Notes: generated by a model not told the origin, from the sequence alone. 64,000 nucleotides of DNA from Kitagawia praeruptora (GCA_037693485.1 CM075347.1:59864501-59928500); one strand, 5' to 3'. Numbered from the stretch's first letter, positions 35,279 to 46,099 are shown. Made by a program: numbers and translations.

Positions 35279-36596
35279 AAACAATATAACTATATACAAC
35301 TAACTAGTACCACTTCCGTAGGTGATCACGATTGCATTTGGCATATGCAATAAGCCCTTTAAACCCCTAGGTAGCCCCAGTGGACGAGTGAGGTCTCGTG
35401 AGGGCCTATAGCGAATGTACCCACAAAATCCATCCTATAATGCAACTAACATGCAACTAACTATGTGTATGCAACTACTTGAAAAATGCAAGGATCCCTT
35501 TTAAACTAACCAAAACCAACTAGCAAGCAAATACCTCAAAGAATGCAACTAAATCCAAATAGAGCTCGACTAAGTCCCTGTATACTAACAATACATGACA
35601 GAAACGTGCGTGTGTGCAATGCTCATCAGAAATACTCCTAAAACTAGGTCAAAAACCAAACATGCTTTCCGTCAAGACAATCACAGGTTTATAACTAGAA
35701 TAAACTGTGAACACTTCATAACCTAGGAACACCTCCACCCTTATCCAAGGTAGACAGAAACTCATGCTTTATTACTATAATACGACACTACATATACAAT
35801 ACGCATGTTTATTTAACCGTGCAATGAATGAGACCCCAAAAGGCTTATACAATAATACCCATGTAGCGAGTGTTAGGTCAGCAATCCCAAACCACAAGGG
35901 CTTTAGGTTACTAGGACTAAGTCCCCTCAGACTTAATTACTCGAGTATTAAAGAGCTCACTCTGGTTAATTTTGAATATAATCAATTGGACTTCTGACTT
36001 TTTTTTTTTTCGCAATCTGGAATGAGCCTTTCTCATTTCCAACCCTAGACTACTCATATAAATATGAGCCGGCTACTAGCCATTTCACGCCTAGCCTTTA
36101 TTGACAATTATTACCACTTAGCATGAAATCCCTGTTTTCCCCCAAACTTAGATTTTAGTGTTCCTACGCTATCAAGGGAATAACGAAAATTCTAAGAATA
36201 AACAAGTGATTAAATCTCAAAACATCCAACAGGCATGACCCTAACCTAGCCCAAAAAGCACCCAATGAGACTGTGTAAAAGTTGTGTTTCTGAAACATGC
36301 AAGTCAATTTCATAGGAACTATAAATCAGCCCTCTACTCATCATCATCACACCCAAATCAACATCCACCTATCAATCAGAATCAGCTCGTCCTAAGGGAT
36401 CATGAAGAATGCATGCCATGAAAATGCAACTAATATGACTCACATGGTAAAACAAACAAACAATAACAGAATGTCCTAAATGAAACAACATAGATAATAC
36501 GAACAAATATGCATGAATTACTACTAAATTGCAAAACAAGATATCCTACATGAACACAATGACTCACAAAAACTACTATCACTTTTACATACTACT

Positions 36597-36646
36597 TATC
36601 CCCCAAACCACCCCCAAACTTATAATATTCAATGTCCGCATTGAAT
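36597..36646 (-). promoter_or_regulatory. Central hairpin plus PPT-like tract, E1 copy 2
   Basis: Same module as in copy 1; hairpin at 36627-36646. Confidence 0.65.
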
Positions 36647-36696
36647 GAAAGTAAATACAAGGGATAGTAGAGAACATACCTGAAAACACCGAAACA

Positions 36697-36714
36697 CATG
36701 GGTTGCCTCCCACG
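36697..36714 (-). promoter_or_regulatory. Conserved post-ORF hairpin, E1 copy 2
   Basis: Second copy of the CGTGGG-AGGCAA-CCCATG element, at the same distance from the ORF stop. Confidence 0.65.
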
Positions 36715-36735
36715 AAGCGCCTTTCTTTAACGTCT

Positions 36736-38175
36736 TTAGCTAGACTTGGCCACGATTTTCCTCTTGAAAACTTTCTGCACCGTATCTCTATAAGGCCATT
36801 TAATGATCTTTTCTGGAGCGACATCTTCAACTATAAGCTTTACCCGTATTCGCTCCTCACAAGATCTTTTAACAACATTCTCCCGCCTACCTGAAAAGTT
36901 AGCAGCAATAATAATAGCAAGCAAAGGAGATGAAATAGAAGAAAAATACCCCAAGTGAACTAGCAATGTTTTGAGCTCGAGTTCGGGAGCTCCTTCAAAT
37001 GATGGCTTAAGGCGCACCTGAGAATTCCAGAGATCTTCCACTCCAAGCCACTTATGTGGATTACGTAGCCCCAGTAACCAAGGCACTGGAATCCTCAGTT
37101 GGCCATGCTTTGCCTTCTCCTTCTCTGTGTCATACTTTTTACTCTGCCCTGCATCAACCAATTTCAAGCTAAAACACTCCTCATCCTCCGTCGGCAAATT
37201 CATGGCTAGAGTTTGCTTCTGAAGCCTCTGTGGATATGGAGGAGGAAAATCGATTTGGATGATCTCTGTAGTCTTCTCCGGAGTAGATTTGTCAACATGA
37301 GTGATGTTCTTCTCCTCTTCGGCCTCCAACTGGTCGAAGTCAGATTGCAACAGAGCGTCATTCAACAACTGAACGTGCTCTTCTAATTCATCAGCTTTCA
37401 CACTGAGACCCTCTTCATCCTTCGAAGGAAATAGCATAGCCACTTGAGCCTTGGAGTTTACTTGATCTTGGGCCGATTCTTCAGAATTTTCAGATTGCAA
37501 CAGAAGTGGTTGCAGCTGATTATTCAGAACCGAATTTTCTGGACATTCTGAATTTTCTGATTCGTTTGCCTCCGGCTCTGCTTCCTTATCAGCTTCATGT
37601 TTTGCTTCTTCCTCATCTTTGCACTCAGACTCTCCATCCTGAACTTCGATCATGGTCTCACCCGTGGCTAAGAAAGGCCAGTCAAGACTGATAGGAAGGT
37701 TCTTGTCCTCCTCCTCTACAGCTAGGCCTTCTGTCTCACTTGCAATTTGATTCCATGTTTTCCATGCATTTGTAATTTGACCAATCTGATCTCCTATTGT
37801 CTGGAGAGACGATGCATTGCTTTCCATCATCAACCTAATTTCTTTTAATTCAGCTTCTTCGGTCGACTGTTGGTTAGACCAAGTCTGAAATTGCTGCTGC
37901 TGAAATTCATGAGTTTGAAAGTGTTGATGCACTGGGGCATACTGATGCTGAAATTCTTGCCTCTGTTGCTGCTGTATTTCCCATGGACTGTATGGTTCAT
38001 CTCCAAACTGCTGATTTTGGAGCAGGTAGGATGGATATTGGGATTGCTCCATACCACTCTGATTATAGTCCCAGCTGAAATTTGGCCGGTTTCTGTTATA
38101 CTCACATTGATGAGTGTAATGTCCACCTGCACACAGCTCACATACAATTACGTAGTCCTGCTCCCAATAATCCAT
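36736..38175 (-). CDS. E1 gag-like protein, copy 2
   Basis: Identical in protein sequence to copy 1 as far as I can read. Start at ATG 38175. The homopolymer just upstream has 15 instead of 14 bases, so the frame stays open back into the LTR through non-ATG codons; that extension is an accident of the extra base and not a real N-terminus. The conserved open frame fits recent duplication by recombination; by itself it does not prove selection. Confidence 0.75.
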   Translation of the reverse strand: MDYWEQDYVIVCELCAGGHYTHQCEYNRNRPNFSWDYNQSGMEQSQYPSYLLQNQQFGDEPYSPWEIQQQQRQEFQHQYAPVHQHFQTHEFQQQQFQTWSNQQSTEEAELKEIRLMMESNASSLQTIGDQIGQITNAWKTWNQIASETEGLAVEEEDKNLPISLDWPFLATGETMIEVQDGESECKDEEEAKHEADKEAEPEANESENSECPENSVLNNQLQPLLLQSENSEESAQDQVNSKAQVAMLFPSKDEEGLSVKADELEEHVQLLNDALLQSDFDQLEAEEEKNITHVDKSTPEKTTEIIQIDFPPPYPQRLQKQTLAMNLPTEDEECFSLKLVDAGQSKKYDTEKEKAKHGQLRIPVPWLLGLRNPHKWLGVEDLWNSQVRLKPSFEGAPELELKTLLVHLGYFSSISSPLLAIIIAANFSGRRENVVKRSCEERIRVKLIVEDVAPEKIIKWPYRDTVQKVFKRKIVAKSS

Positions 38176-38258
38176 CAATAAAAAAAAAAAAAAACAGTTC
38201 AAGTCAAACAAATTAACTTCTATTGTAGTAAAACACATAAACAAAAATAACACCGAGT

Positions 38259-38275
38259 CCCCGGCAGCGGCGCCA
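38259..38275 (-). other. Primer-binding site, tRNA-Asp (E1 copy 2)
   Basis: Same 17 bases and same distance from LTR 3 as in copy 1. Confidence 0.88.
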
Positions 38276-38281
38276 AAAACT

Positions 38282-40584
38282 TGTTCGCTATTTTCTCTAC
38301 GCAAGTGTACACAGTCCAAAAGCAATATAGGGAAATAAGAATCGTTCCCACGAAGACTCGGTTATTTTGTAAATATGTCTATTCAACAATGTTTGGTTAA
38401 TTATAGAAGCTTGAACGAACTAAAATTGGTGTATTTGCAGATAACAATTAACTAATGAAGTAACGGCTAATTTGTTAAAATAATATGATAGAGGCATGGG
38501 GTCCTAATTTCATGAATGTTTTAACTCTTATTAATTATCAAGAATTAATGTGTTACAATTGTTAAGAATGCTAGCGGGAACACGACACTAATATGAGCTA
38601 TCTTTCAATTAACTCACACCATTCCAAATAAACATCCACAAAAGAGATAGAAGTTATAAGGGCATCAATTATATCCAAAACACTATATGTCTATGTGAAT
38701 GGGTGATACAATCGATTTAATCACAAGTTCCGCAATTAACTACATAGGGGAATAATGTTCGTTCGAATCTATACTCCAAAATGCGGAGAAGCCGACATAC
38801 CTATGCTAGCATGGCAAGCCCTAAATCTCTAAATCCACTTTCGCAATCATTAGAGATTTGGCACAATAGATGTTAGCTATTCACCTATATTCAATTAAAA
38901 CAACCATGCAAGGCAATCTTATATAGAAATTGTAAACACAAATTATCTATCAATTTAACATGAGCATTAACAATTCATTACATTAGAACCCCATGAAAGT
39001 GTTTAGTTCATAATTAAACTAGGCACCTTTATGGAATTAAATAAAATCATGGCAGAAAATTTCATAAATTAAATATAAAATTACAAGATTAAAAAGAAAA
39101 ATAATTAGAATTAAAATAGCTTTCGAAAATTCAGTTTTTTTACAATTAATTAAAAGCAAGAGAAACCGATTAAAACAAAACTACGGACAAAATGTAATTT
39201 AAACTAAAAGTATTATATAAACTATAAAACAAAACAACGGACAAAAGTTGAAAAAGGGGAAAGGAAAGCTCACCTGCTAAGCTGTCGGCTGCTGTCTCCT
39301 GGTCAGCGCGTGAGGGACACGCTCCCACCTTCCTCCTGCGCGCGTGACGTCCACGCGCCTGGCAGAAAACAAAAGAATGCCGCGCGTGGCCAGCACCTCC
39401 CCTTCCTGCGACTGGGTGACTCCTAGCAGCTGTGATGTTGTGTTTGAACGAAAATTGATAACAAAAAATTGCTTATTTCAAAAGCAATTCTACTGTACTT
39501 TCCCAATAAAATAATCCCCGAATAAAATAGAGAAGCCCTCCTGATAATCCCCTTAAAATCTTAAATTAATTCTTATAATAATTTTTCAGAAATTTTTAAG
39601 CGTATAAAATAAAATTAAAATTACAGAAATTCAAAGTGTTTAAATTATAATAACATTACAGAAATTTAATTTATATAAAATAAACTGTTTGCAGAAATTC
39701 AAACTGTATAAAATAAAATGAAATTACAACAGAAAATGATGAAAGATGGGGAGAATAAAATACTGAACTTCAGCTCTCCGGGGTGTGTTTTTAACCTATG
39801 CAAAATAACACATATTTATAGTACAATTTAACATACCTAACACAGTTTACAAAGTCAGTTGTGTTAAAAAAAAATCTAGCCTAACTTTAACAACTCTCCA
39901 AGACAATTGCAAAGCCAGTTCAATTCTTCTTCCGCAACTCGCGGTAGTTGAATTTTAATATCAGCTCCGTAGAAATGCTTTTAACCCGTATAGCTTATAA
40001 TCTTTAATTAATAAATAATTATTTTAATCAAGAAATTATAAAAATAAATATATAATATTATTAGATATTTATAAATATAATTTTCTAAATTAATAAAATT
40101 ATTTAATAATATAAATAAATCTTTATTGTCTAAGCTGCGGTCTCTGGTCGTCTGGAACCGGACTCCTTTTGCTTAATAGAAAATATATCAATTCCAACCG
40201 GGGTTCCAGCTTTAAGAAAATATCACTTTCCATATTTTTGTGATAATTCTTATTTCTTCATTGCTCGTCCAGATGCAAGTTACGGTCTCTTGAGGCTCTA
40301 AAACCGGACTCCTTTTGCTTAGAAAAAAAATATAACAATTCCAACCGGGATTCCTGCTTTAAGAATATATCACTCAGAACATCTTTATGATAATTCCTTT
40401 TCCTCGTAGCCAGTCCATCTGAGCCAGAAATCCACCGTCTTTTAATCTTTTATCGCCAGGATACCTGAAGCTGTGAGTTCTGCACTACAAAGACTTGAAA
40501 CAACATAAAACTAATTAAAAGACACAAAATACTTAAGGATAAACCACCAATTTAGGTTTATTTAGCGCATAATAAGTGGATATA
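38282..40584 (-). repeat. E1 LTR 3, main part, interrupted by E2
   Basis: 2303 bp of the LTR; the remaining 14 bp (aaatccacttatca) stand at 46081-46094 after E2 and its ATATA duplication. Together they make 2317 bp, equal to the other two LTRs. It was the 5' LTR of copy 2 on the minus strand. Its first bases form an inverted repeat (ATAAGTGGAT / ATCCACTTAT) whose loop is where E2 entered. Confidence 0.92.
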
Positions 40585-41829
40585 TGTTAGTAGTATTTTT
40601 GTGTGTTCGTTCGCAGGGAAGGACTGAATTGTAATATCAAAGTTCAGGTTTCTTATCTCTTTACGTCTAGAAGTATGTGAGAATAATTTTTGGTGTGTTT
40701 ATAAACTAAATTAAACTAAACAAAATTAAACTAATTGTCAATAGAGAATAAAATATATGAGGAAAACAATCCAAGAACTGGGGTTCTTCACTTGGTTTCA
40801 ATGCACATTCAATATCTATGTGATGTCTACGTTCTTACTCTGCTGAAAACAATTCTTCTAAGGTTATAATGTTCTCTTCCAAGATACAATATAATGTCTA
40901 CAACTATACCCTAATTGTCACTTCCGTGATACAATCAAAGACAATCATAAACTATTAAGCTCCAAGAATTATAAGTCTCACAACTCTCCTATTAATCTTC
41001 CAATCAAATATTCGAGTTATGTCTGTTAAATCATGTACTAAAATTGCAACTCCTCTTCCAAGTTATTACAATCCCTAAAATCCAATCAAAGGTTCATGAC
41101 TCCCCTAATTGTGTTAAGCCCTCAATAACAGATCAGCAAAGCAAGAAAATCACAGATAATTAAACACACATGAATACCAAGGAATACTACCCAATCCTCA
41201 GATTAAAGATTTAGTTACACATAATTAAAGAAGAAAACAAAATAATAATGAATGAAAACATAATATTGAAGAGAGAACTGAAAATCGAAAGTACCTTGAA
41301 TTGTTAGCTATCAATTGTTATAGCTATCAACTGCCATGATTTACAATGGTATGATGTGTTTATATAGGCTCTACAAATCTTGCCCAGCAAGATATTGCCT
41401 TCTATTACAATTACGATTTAAAGAAGGTACCCAAAACTGCCCAGAATACAATTAGAATTAGAAAAAGGGCAAAACAGTAAATTCCAAGCCTTCTTTAATG
41501 AGAAAACGTGCGCGACTTTAATCAGTACGTTTCTTGCACTTGTTTCCTTTTCCAGGTTGTAGAAAATCTCTCAAGCTTCGCGTGGGCAGTAAGATCGCTG
41601 AAAACGGACTTCTAGAACTCCAGATATGGCCAAAACAGTATAAGCTGCGCAGCCTTCCCGGAAAATCCGAATTTTAATCAATTAAATCTCCAAAAACGAC
41701 AAAAGCTTAGATATTCTTGGAAACCTGCACAACTACACAAAACACATCAAAACTACACAAACTTGAGTCCAAAACAATCAATTTAAGCCGATATAGAATG
41801 TTCCAAGTGGATATAAAATCCACTTATCA
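40585..41829 (-). repeat. E2 LTR, 3' copy
   Basis: 1245 bp, identical by eye to the 5' copy at 44831-46075, implying recent insertion. On the element's strand it begins TGATAAGTGGATTTTATATC and ends CTAACA. Confidence 0.93.
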
Positions 41830-41868
41830 AACACCCCCAAACTTAAACCGATGCTTGTCCTCAAGCAT
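41830..41868 (-). promoter_or_regulatory. Terminal hairpin plus 3' PPT, E2
   Basis: Minus strand ATGCTTG-AGGA-CAAGCAT (41851-41868), then CGGTTTAAGTTTGGGGGTG and the LTR start after two more bases. Confidence 0.75.
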
Positions 41869-43571
41869 AAACAATTATAACTACCTAATTAGTACCACTT
41901 CCGTAGGTGATCACGGTTGCATTTGGCATATGCAACAAGCCCTTTAAACCCCTAGGCAGCCCTAGTGGACGAGTAAGGTCTCGTGAGGGCCTATAGCGAA
42001 TGTACCCACAAAATCCATTTAACCTAATGCAATGCAATGCATGAATGCAACTAATATGCAAATGCAATTAATCTAGCCTACCATACCTTCAAATCCTCTC
42101 ATGCCATATCAACTTAAGAATCAAAGTAAATACGCAATGTCTTGGTGTCGAAAGTGCAAGTATTCACATAGTCTACTCAATGAACATGCATAAGTTCTCA
42201 CAAGCCCATGTCAAGTGTAAGAATAAGTTAGTAAACATGCTAAGCCTACAAGAGCACATCTTTGAGACAAAACTCGGGATCTCATACGCAAAAATAAGCA
42301 AACACTCACAATCCACTCACAAAAGAATATTCACTCAAGAACAAGGGTAAGTGTATCACTCAATTCCAACAAAATCATAAACATGCTTGACATTTGGTAT
42401 CAATCTAACTCTTAACTCAACATACATCAATGACGATAATCAAAAGGTCTTTAATTGGGTTGTAACGTGGGCTAGGGACAAGGTATGTCAAATAAGCCAA
42501 AACAGGTGAAGTGTCAAAAGCTAGTAAGCACCATAATAAATCATACATAACACTCTATTTTCCCCCCCACATAAATTTTACTAAGAACACTCGACTAGTC
42601 GACTAAAGTAGGATCACAACAAACACACACATGCTCTCATAATATAATTTTTTTTTCATTTTTTTTTCTTTTTTTCTCTTTTTTTTTTCGAGAGCTAAAT
42701 AAAACAATAATATAAATAATAACCATGATCCCCCAATTTATTACATATGCCGACTATCAAGTAAACAACCAAACCCAATCTCAATATTTTCCCCAAAAGT
42801 ATGACCAACAATAAACCCCTCCTTGCACACCTTATTACTCCCTTAAGCACTTTACTAGCCTTTGACAATGTGGGTTCAAATTAATGTAAGGCCAATACAA
42901 GAAAAAGATATAGGCAAGTAATGTGGTATGTCACCGAAAAAATAGGATTAAGCTCAACGGGTTAACTAATTGATCATGTAAACATGGTGTGGTAATATGG
43001 GAAAATATGCGGTTATTCCTAAATGCCTTTATCATTTTAATCGTCAAATAATGTCATGCGTTTCAAGAAAGACCTCAAACAACTGCTAGCAATGCAAACA
43101 ATCCGTGGACACTCAAGCAAACGAATAAATTGCAAAAAAATATGCAATATGGCTCAAAATCTCACTTGGTGGAAAAACATACTCAATCCCAAGCAAAAAT
43201 CTCTCTAACGCACCAACTTGTATTCAAAGCATGCAAACTAAATCATCTTGCACATATTCATGTCCTTCTAATTACTTACAACATTCAATAAGTCTACTAG
43301 CTTCAACTTACTAGTGTATGTGTGTGCACAAGAACAAAGCATATCACTTCTCAATCAAAAGCGTCAACAACACAAAATTCCTATCAAGCATGGGTGCAAA
43401 TGCAAACTACTATGAACTCACATGATATACGAAAAAAATAAAAACAGAATGTCCTATATGAAACAAACGTAAATAGCACAAACATGTATGCATGATTTAC
43501 TACTAATAATATGCAAAGCATGAAATCCTACATGAACACATAATACAACAACAACTACTAATCCCTCAAAC
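41869..43571 (-). other. E2 non-coding region between the two purine tracts
   Basis: About 1.7 kb with no gene. It includes a long T-rich run (poly-purine on the element's strand) at about 42648-42690, like the purine run of the relic at 13479-13541. The first 160 bp are closely similar to E1. Confidence 0.6.
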
Positions 43572-43609
43572 CACCCCCAAACTTAAAATATTCAATGCCC
43601 TCATTGAAT
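43572..43609 (-). promoter_or_regulatory. Central hairpin plus PPT-like tract, E2
   Basis: Minus strand ATTCAATG-AGGG-CATTGAAT (43590-43609), then ATTTTAAGTTTGGGGGTGG. The loop differs from E1 (CGGA) and the stem is the same. Confidence 0.65.
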
Positions 43610-43663
43610 GGAAGGTAATACAAGGGATAATAGAAAACATACCTAAATAAAATTGCCGAAAAA

Positions 43664-43681
43664 CGTGGGTTGCCTCCCACG
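43664..43681 (-). promoter_or_regulatory. Conserved post-ORF hairpin, E2
   Basis: CGTGGG-AGGCAA-CCCACG, perfect 6-bp stem, 49 bp after the ORF stop, next to a palindromic GAAGCGCTTC (43681-43690). The loop equals that of E1, while one stem pair differs in a pairing-compatible way. Confidence 0.65.
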
Positions 43682-43730
43682 AAGCGCTTCTTTAACGTCA
43701 ATAGCTTGACGTTACTTCTACCTGGAAACT

Positions 43731-44690
43731 TCAATGAGGAGAAAAAACAAACAGATGCACATATCTACGAATTTCTAATATAAGTTTATTGTTCAAATAA
43801 ACCTTAGATTCATTGAAAGGTACGAAAACTTTCAAGAACCTATCATGCTCAAGAGACTTGGAAACATCAAAATAGCTAGAAAAGTCGTCAGAATAATCAT
43901 TATAAGTACGACTCATATACTCCTCCCAAATCGGATCCTTATACTCTAAAGCAAGATTTTCAATTTCATCAATCTTAACTTCTTTCTCTTCTATAATTGG
44001 ACACTCATCAATTTTAATCTCGTCTACCAATGTATTAAGCTCAAAATTTTCTAGATTTGGTAGAATTTCAATTGCATCCAAATTATCATTAATGCGCATG
44101 GGACAATTATCAACTACACAAGTAGACTCATCAGACACAACATTATCATCAATTGCTAAACAAGAATCATGGCATAGAGGAAAATTGACACAAGGGGGAA
44201 TTCTATAACAACCATCATGCATCACACGTTGAACATCCCAAATAAAATTATTTAGTTTAGCATTCTCCTCGTACCAAGCTATTGAATCACATGGAATATC
44301 ACTCGTATCAGCAATCTCAAAAGTAGGGTCATCAAAGTTTTTAACATGTCCCATGGAAGGTAAAGAAGGATTAAACTGAGTTCTTTGAATCATCTTATTT
44401 AACGCAACCTCCCAATCAGGTAAAGAAGGATTAGACTCAGTTAAGCTTGTATCAACATCATTACACATATATGGATTAAAAGCATCATGATATTGATTTT
44501 CAAAGGAATATGAATAATCATTGCTAGGGGGATATGGAGCATAATATGAGTTCTCAGAATAGAACGAATTCACCTGATATGCATTACAATCCTCATAAGA
44601 ATTGAATTGTGGGTAAGGATTGAAGTCTTGATATCGTTCTTGACTGTTGTAGAAATTCTGAGCATTGTTCCAACCAAAGTTGTACTCCAT
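43731..44690 (-). CDS. E2 ORF, Tyr/Asn-rich protein of unknown function
   Basis: 319 residues from ATG 44690 (MEYNFGWNNAQNFYNSQERY). Residues 1-80 are very rich in Tyr, Asn, Ser, Phe and Pro with little charge, prion-like in composition. Residues 85-160 include NPSLPDWEVALNKMIQRTQF and CDSIAWYEENAKLNNFIWD. The middle has scattered Cys (CVNFPLCHDSCLAID, CVVDNCPMR) but no CCHC knuckle. The C-terminal third is acidic (IDECPIIEEKEVKIDEIENL). I recognise no domain. It occupies the same slot as the E1 gag-like ORF (after PBS, before the post-ORF hairpin), so it is probably a gag-derived or gag-replacing protein; this is inference. The LTRs flanking it are identical, so the open frame alone does not prove selection. 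Confidence 0.65.
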   Translation of the reverse strand: MEYNFGWNNAQNFYNSQERYQDFNPYPQFNSYEDCNAYQVNSFYSENSYYAPYPPSNDYSYSFENQYHDAFNPYMCNDVDTSLTESNPSLPDWEVALNKMIQRTQFNPSLPSMGHVKNFDDPTFEIADTSDIPCDSIAWYEENAKLNNFIWDVQRVMHDGCYRIPPCVNFPLCHDSCLAIDDNVVSDESTCVVDNCPMRINDNLDAIEILPNLENFELNTLVDEIKIDECPIIEEKEVKIDEIENLALEYKDPIWEEYMSRTYNDYSDDFSSYFDVSKSLEHDRFLKVFVPFNESKVYLNNKLILEIRRYVHLFVFSPH

Positions 44691-44810
44691 CTAGTCTCTC
44701 TCCTCAAAACCAAAGAAAGAAATACAAAAAGAAAGAAAAGAAAAATATATATACAAAGATAAAATCTAAACTACAAGAAACAATTAACCTAAACTCAACT
44801 ATACTGCCTT

Positions 44811-44827
44811 CCCCGGCAGCGGCGCCA
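44811..44827 (-). other. Primer-binding site, tRNA-Asp (E2)
   Basis: Minus strand TGGCGCCGCTGCCGGGG, the same 17 bases as in E1, three bases after the LTR. Confidence 0.88.
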
Positions 44828-44830
44828 ATT

Positions 44831-46075
44831 TGTTAGTAGTATTTTTGTGTGTTCGTTCGCAGGGAAGGACTGAATTGTAATATCAAAGTTCAGGTTTCTT
44901 ATCTCTTTACGTCTAGAAGTATGTGAGAATAATTTTTGGTGTGTTTATAAACTAAATTAAACTAAACAAAATTAAACTAATTGTCAATAGAGAATAAAAT
45001 ATATGAGGAAAACAATCCAAGAACTGGGGTTCTTCACTTGGTTTCAATGCACATTCAATATCTATGTGATGTCTACGTTCTTACTCTGCTGAAAACAATT
45101 CTTCTAAGGTTATAATGTTCTCTTCCAAGATACAATATAATGTCTACAACTATACCCTAATTGTCACTTCCGTGATACAATCAAAGACAATCATAAACTA
45201 TTAAGCTCCAAGAATTATAAGTCTCACAACTCTCCTATTAATCTTCCAATCAAATATTCGAGTTATGTCTGTTAAATCATGTACTAAAATTGCAACTCCT
45301 CTTCCAAGTTATTACAATCCCTAAAATCCAATCAAAGGTTCATGACTCCCCTAATTGTGTTAAGCCCTCAATAACAGATCAGCAAAGCAAGAAAATCACA
45401 GATAATTAAACACACATGAATACCAAGGAATACTACCCAATCCTCAGATTAAAGATTTAGTTACACATAATTAAAGAAGAAAACAAAATAATAATGAATG
45501 AAAACATAATATTGAAGAGAGAACTGAAAATCGAAAGTACCTTGAATTGTTAGCTATCAATTGTTATAGCTATCAACTGCCATGATTTACAATGGTATGA
45601 TGTGTTTATATAGGCTCTACAAATCTTGCCCAGCAAGATATTGCCTTCTATTACAATTACGATTTAAAGAAGGTACCCAAAACTGCCCAGAATACAATTA
45701 GAATTAGAAAAAGGGCAAAACAGTAAATTCCAAGCCTTCTTTAATGAGAAAACGTGCGCGACTTTAATCAGTACGTTTCTTGCACTTGTTTCCTTTTCCA
45801 GGTTGTAGAAAATCTCTCAAGCTTCGCGTGGGCAGTAAGATCGCTGAAAACGGACTTCTAGAACTCCAGATATGGCCAAAACAGTATAAGCTGCGCAGCC
45901 TTCCCGGAAAATCCGAATTTTAATCAATTAAATCTCCAAAAACGACAAAAGCTTAGATATTCTTGGAAACCTGCACAACTACACAAAACACATCAAAACT
46001 ACACAAACTTGAGTCCAAAACAATCAATTTAAGCCGATATAGAATGTTCCAAGTGGATATAAAATCCACTTATCA
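44831..46075 (-). repeat. E2 LTR, 5' copy
   Basis: 1245 bp. On the minus strand the PBS follows after three or four bases. It is followed on the plus side by the ATATA duplication and the last 14 bp of E1 LTR 3. Confidence 0.93.
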
Positions 46076-46080
46076 ATATA

Positions 46081-46094
46081 AAATCCACTTATCA
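46081..46094 (-). repeat. E1 LTR 3, terminal 14 bp beyond E2
   Basis: aaatccacttatca completes LTR 3 and ends directly at the CTCCT target duplication of E1. Its presence proves that E2 landed inside the E1 LTR and not next to it. Confidence 0.9.
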
Positions 46095-46099
46095 CTCCT

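Larger units (their letters stand above)
40585..46075 (-). mobile_element. E2: gag-only LTR element nested in E1 LTR 3
   Basis: 5491 bp. Two 1245-bp LTRs (44831-46075 and 40585-41829, minus-strand 5' and 3') look identical and end TG..CA. The target duplication ATATA stands at 40580-40584 and 46076-46080. A tRNA-Asp PBS follows the 5' LTR, the PPT precedes the 3' LTR, and one ORF lies between; no pol genes. The internal region next to the PPT is about 90% alike in E1 and E2, and the first ~25 bp of the LTRs (TGATAAGTGGATTTTATATCCACTT) are shared, but the rest of the LTRs and the ORFs differ. It is the youngest insertion that can be ordered in this stack after E1. Confidence 0.92.
27569..46094 (-). 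mobile_element. E1: tandem gag-only LTR element (LTR-int-LTR-int-LTR)
   Basis: Read on the minus strand, each LTR is 2317 bp, starts TGATAAGTGG and ends GCGAACA. Three LTRs (38282-46094 interrupted by E2, 32925-35241, 27569-29885) alternate with two internal regions of about 3040 bp. The repeat unit is 5356-5357 bp. A tRNA-Asp PBS follows each 5' LTR and a PPT (AAGTTTGGGGGTG) precedes each 3' LTR. The flanking duplication is CTCCT at 27564-27568 and 46095-46099, around the whole triple-LTR array, so one insertion was followed by LTR-LTR unequal recombination. There is no protease, RT, RNase H or integrase, so the element is non-autonomous and Athila-like. Confidence 0.92.

Noticed and set aside
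36736..38325. A longer 529-residue reading of the E1 copy 2 ORF starting inside the LTR
   Set aside because: It depends on one extra base in a 15-base homopolymer and begins at a TTG; copy 1 lacks it. The ATG at 38175 is the shared start.
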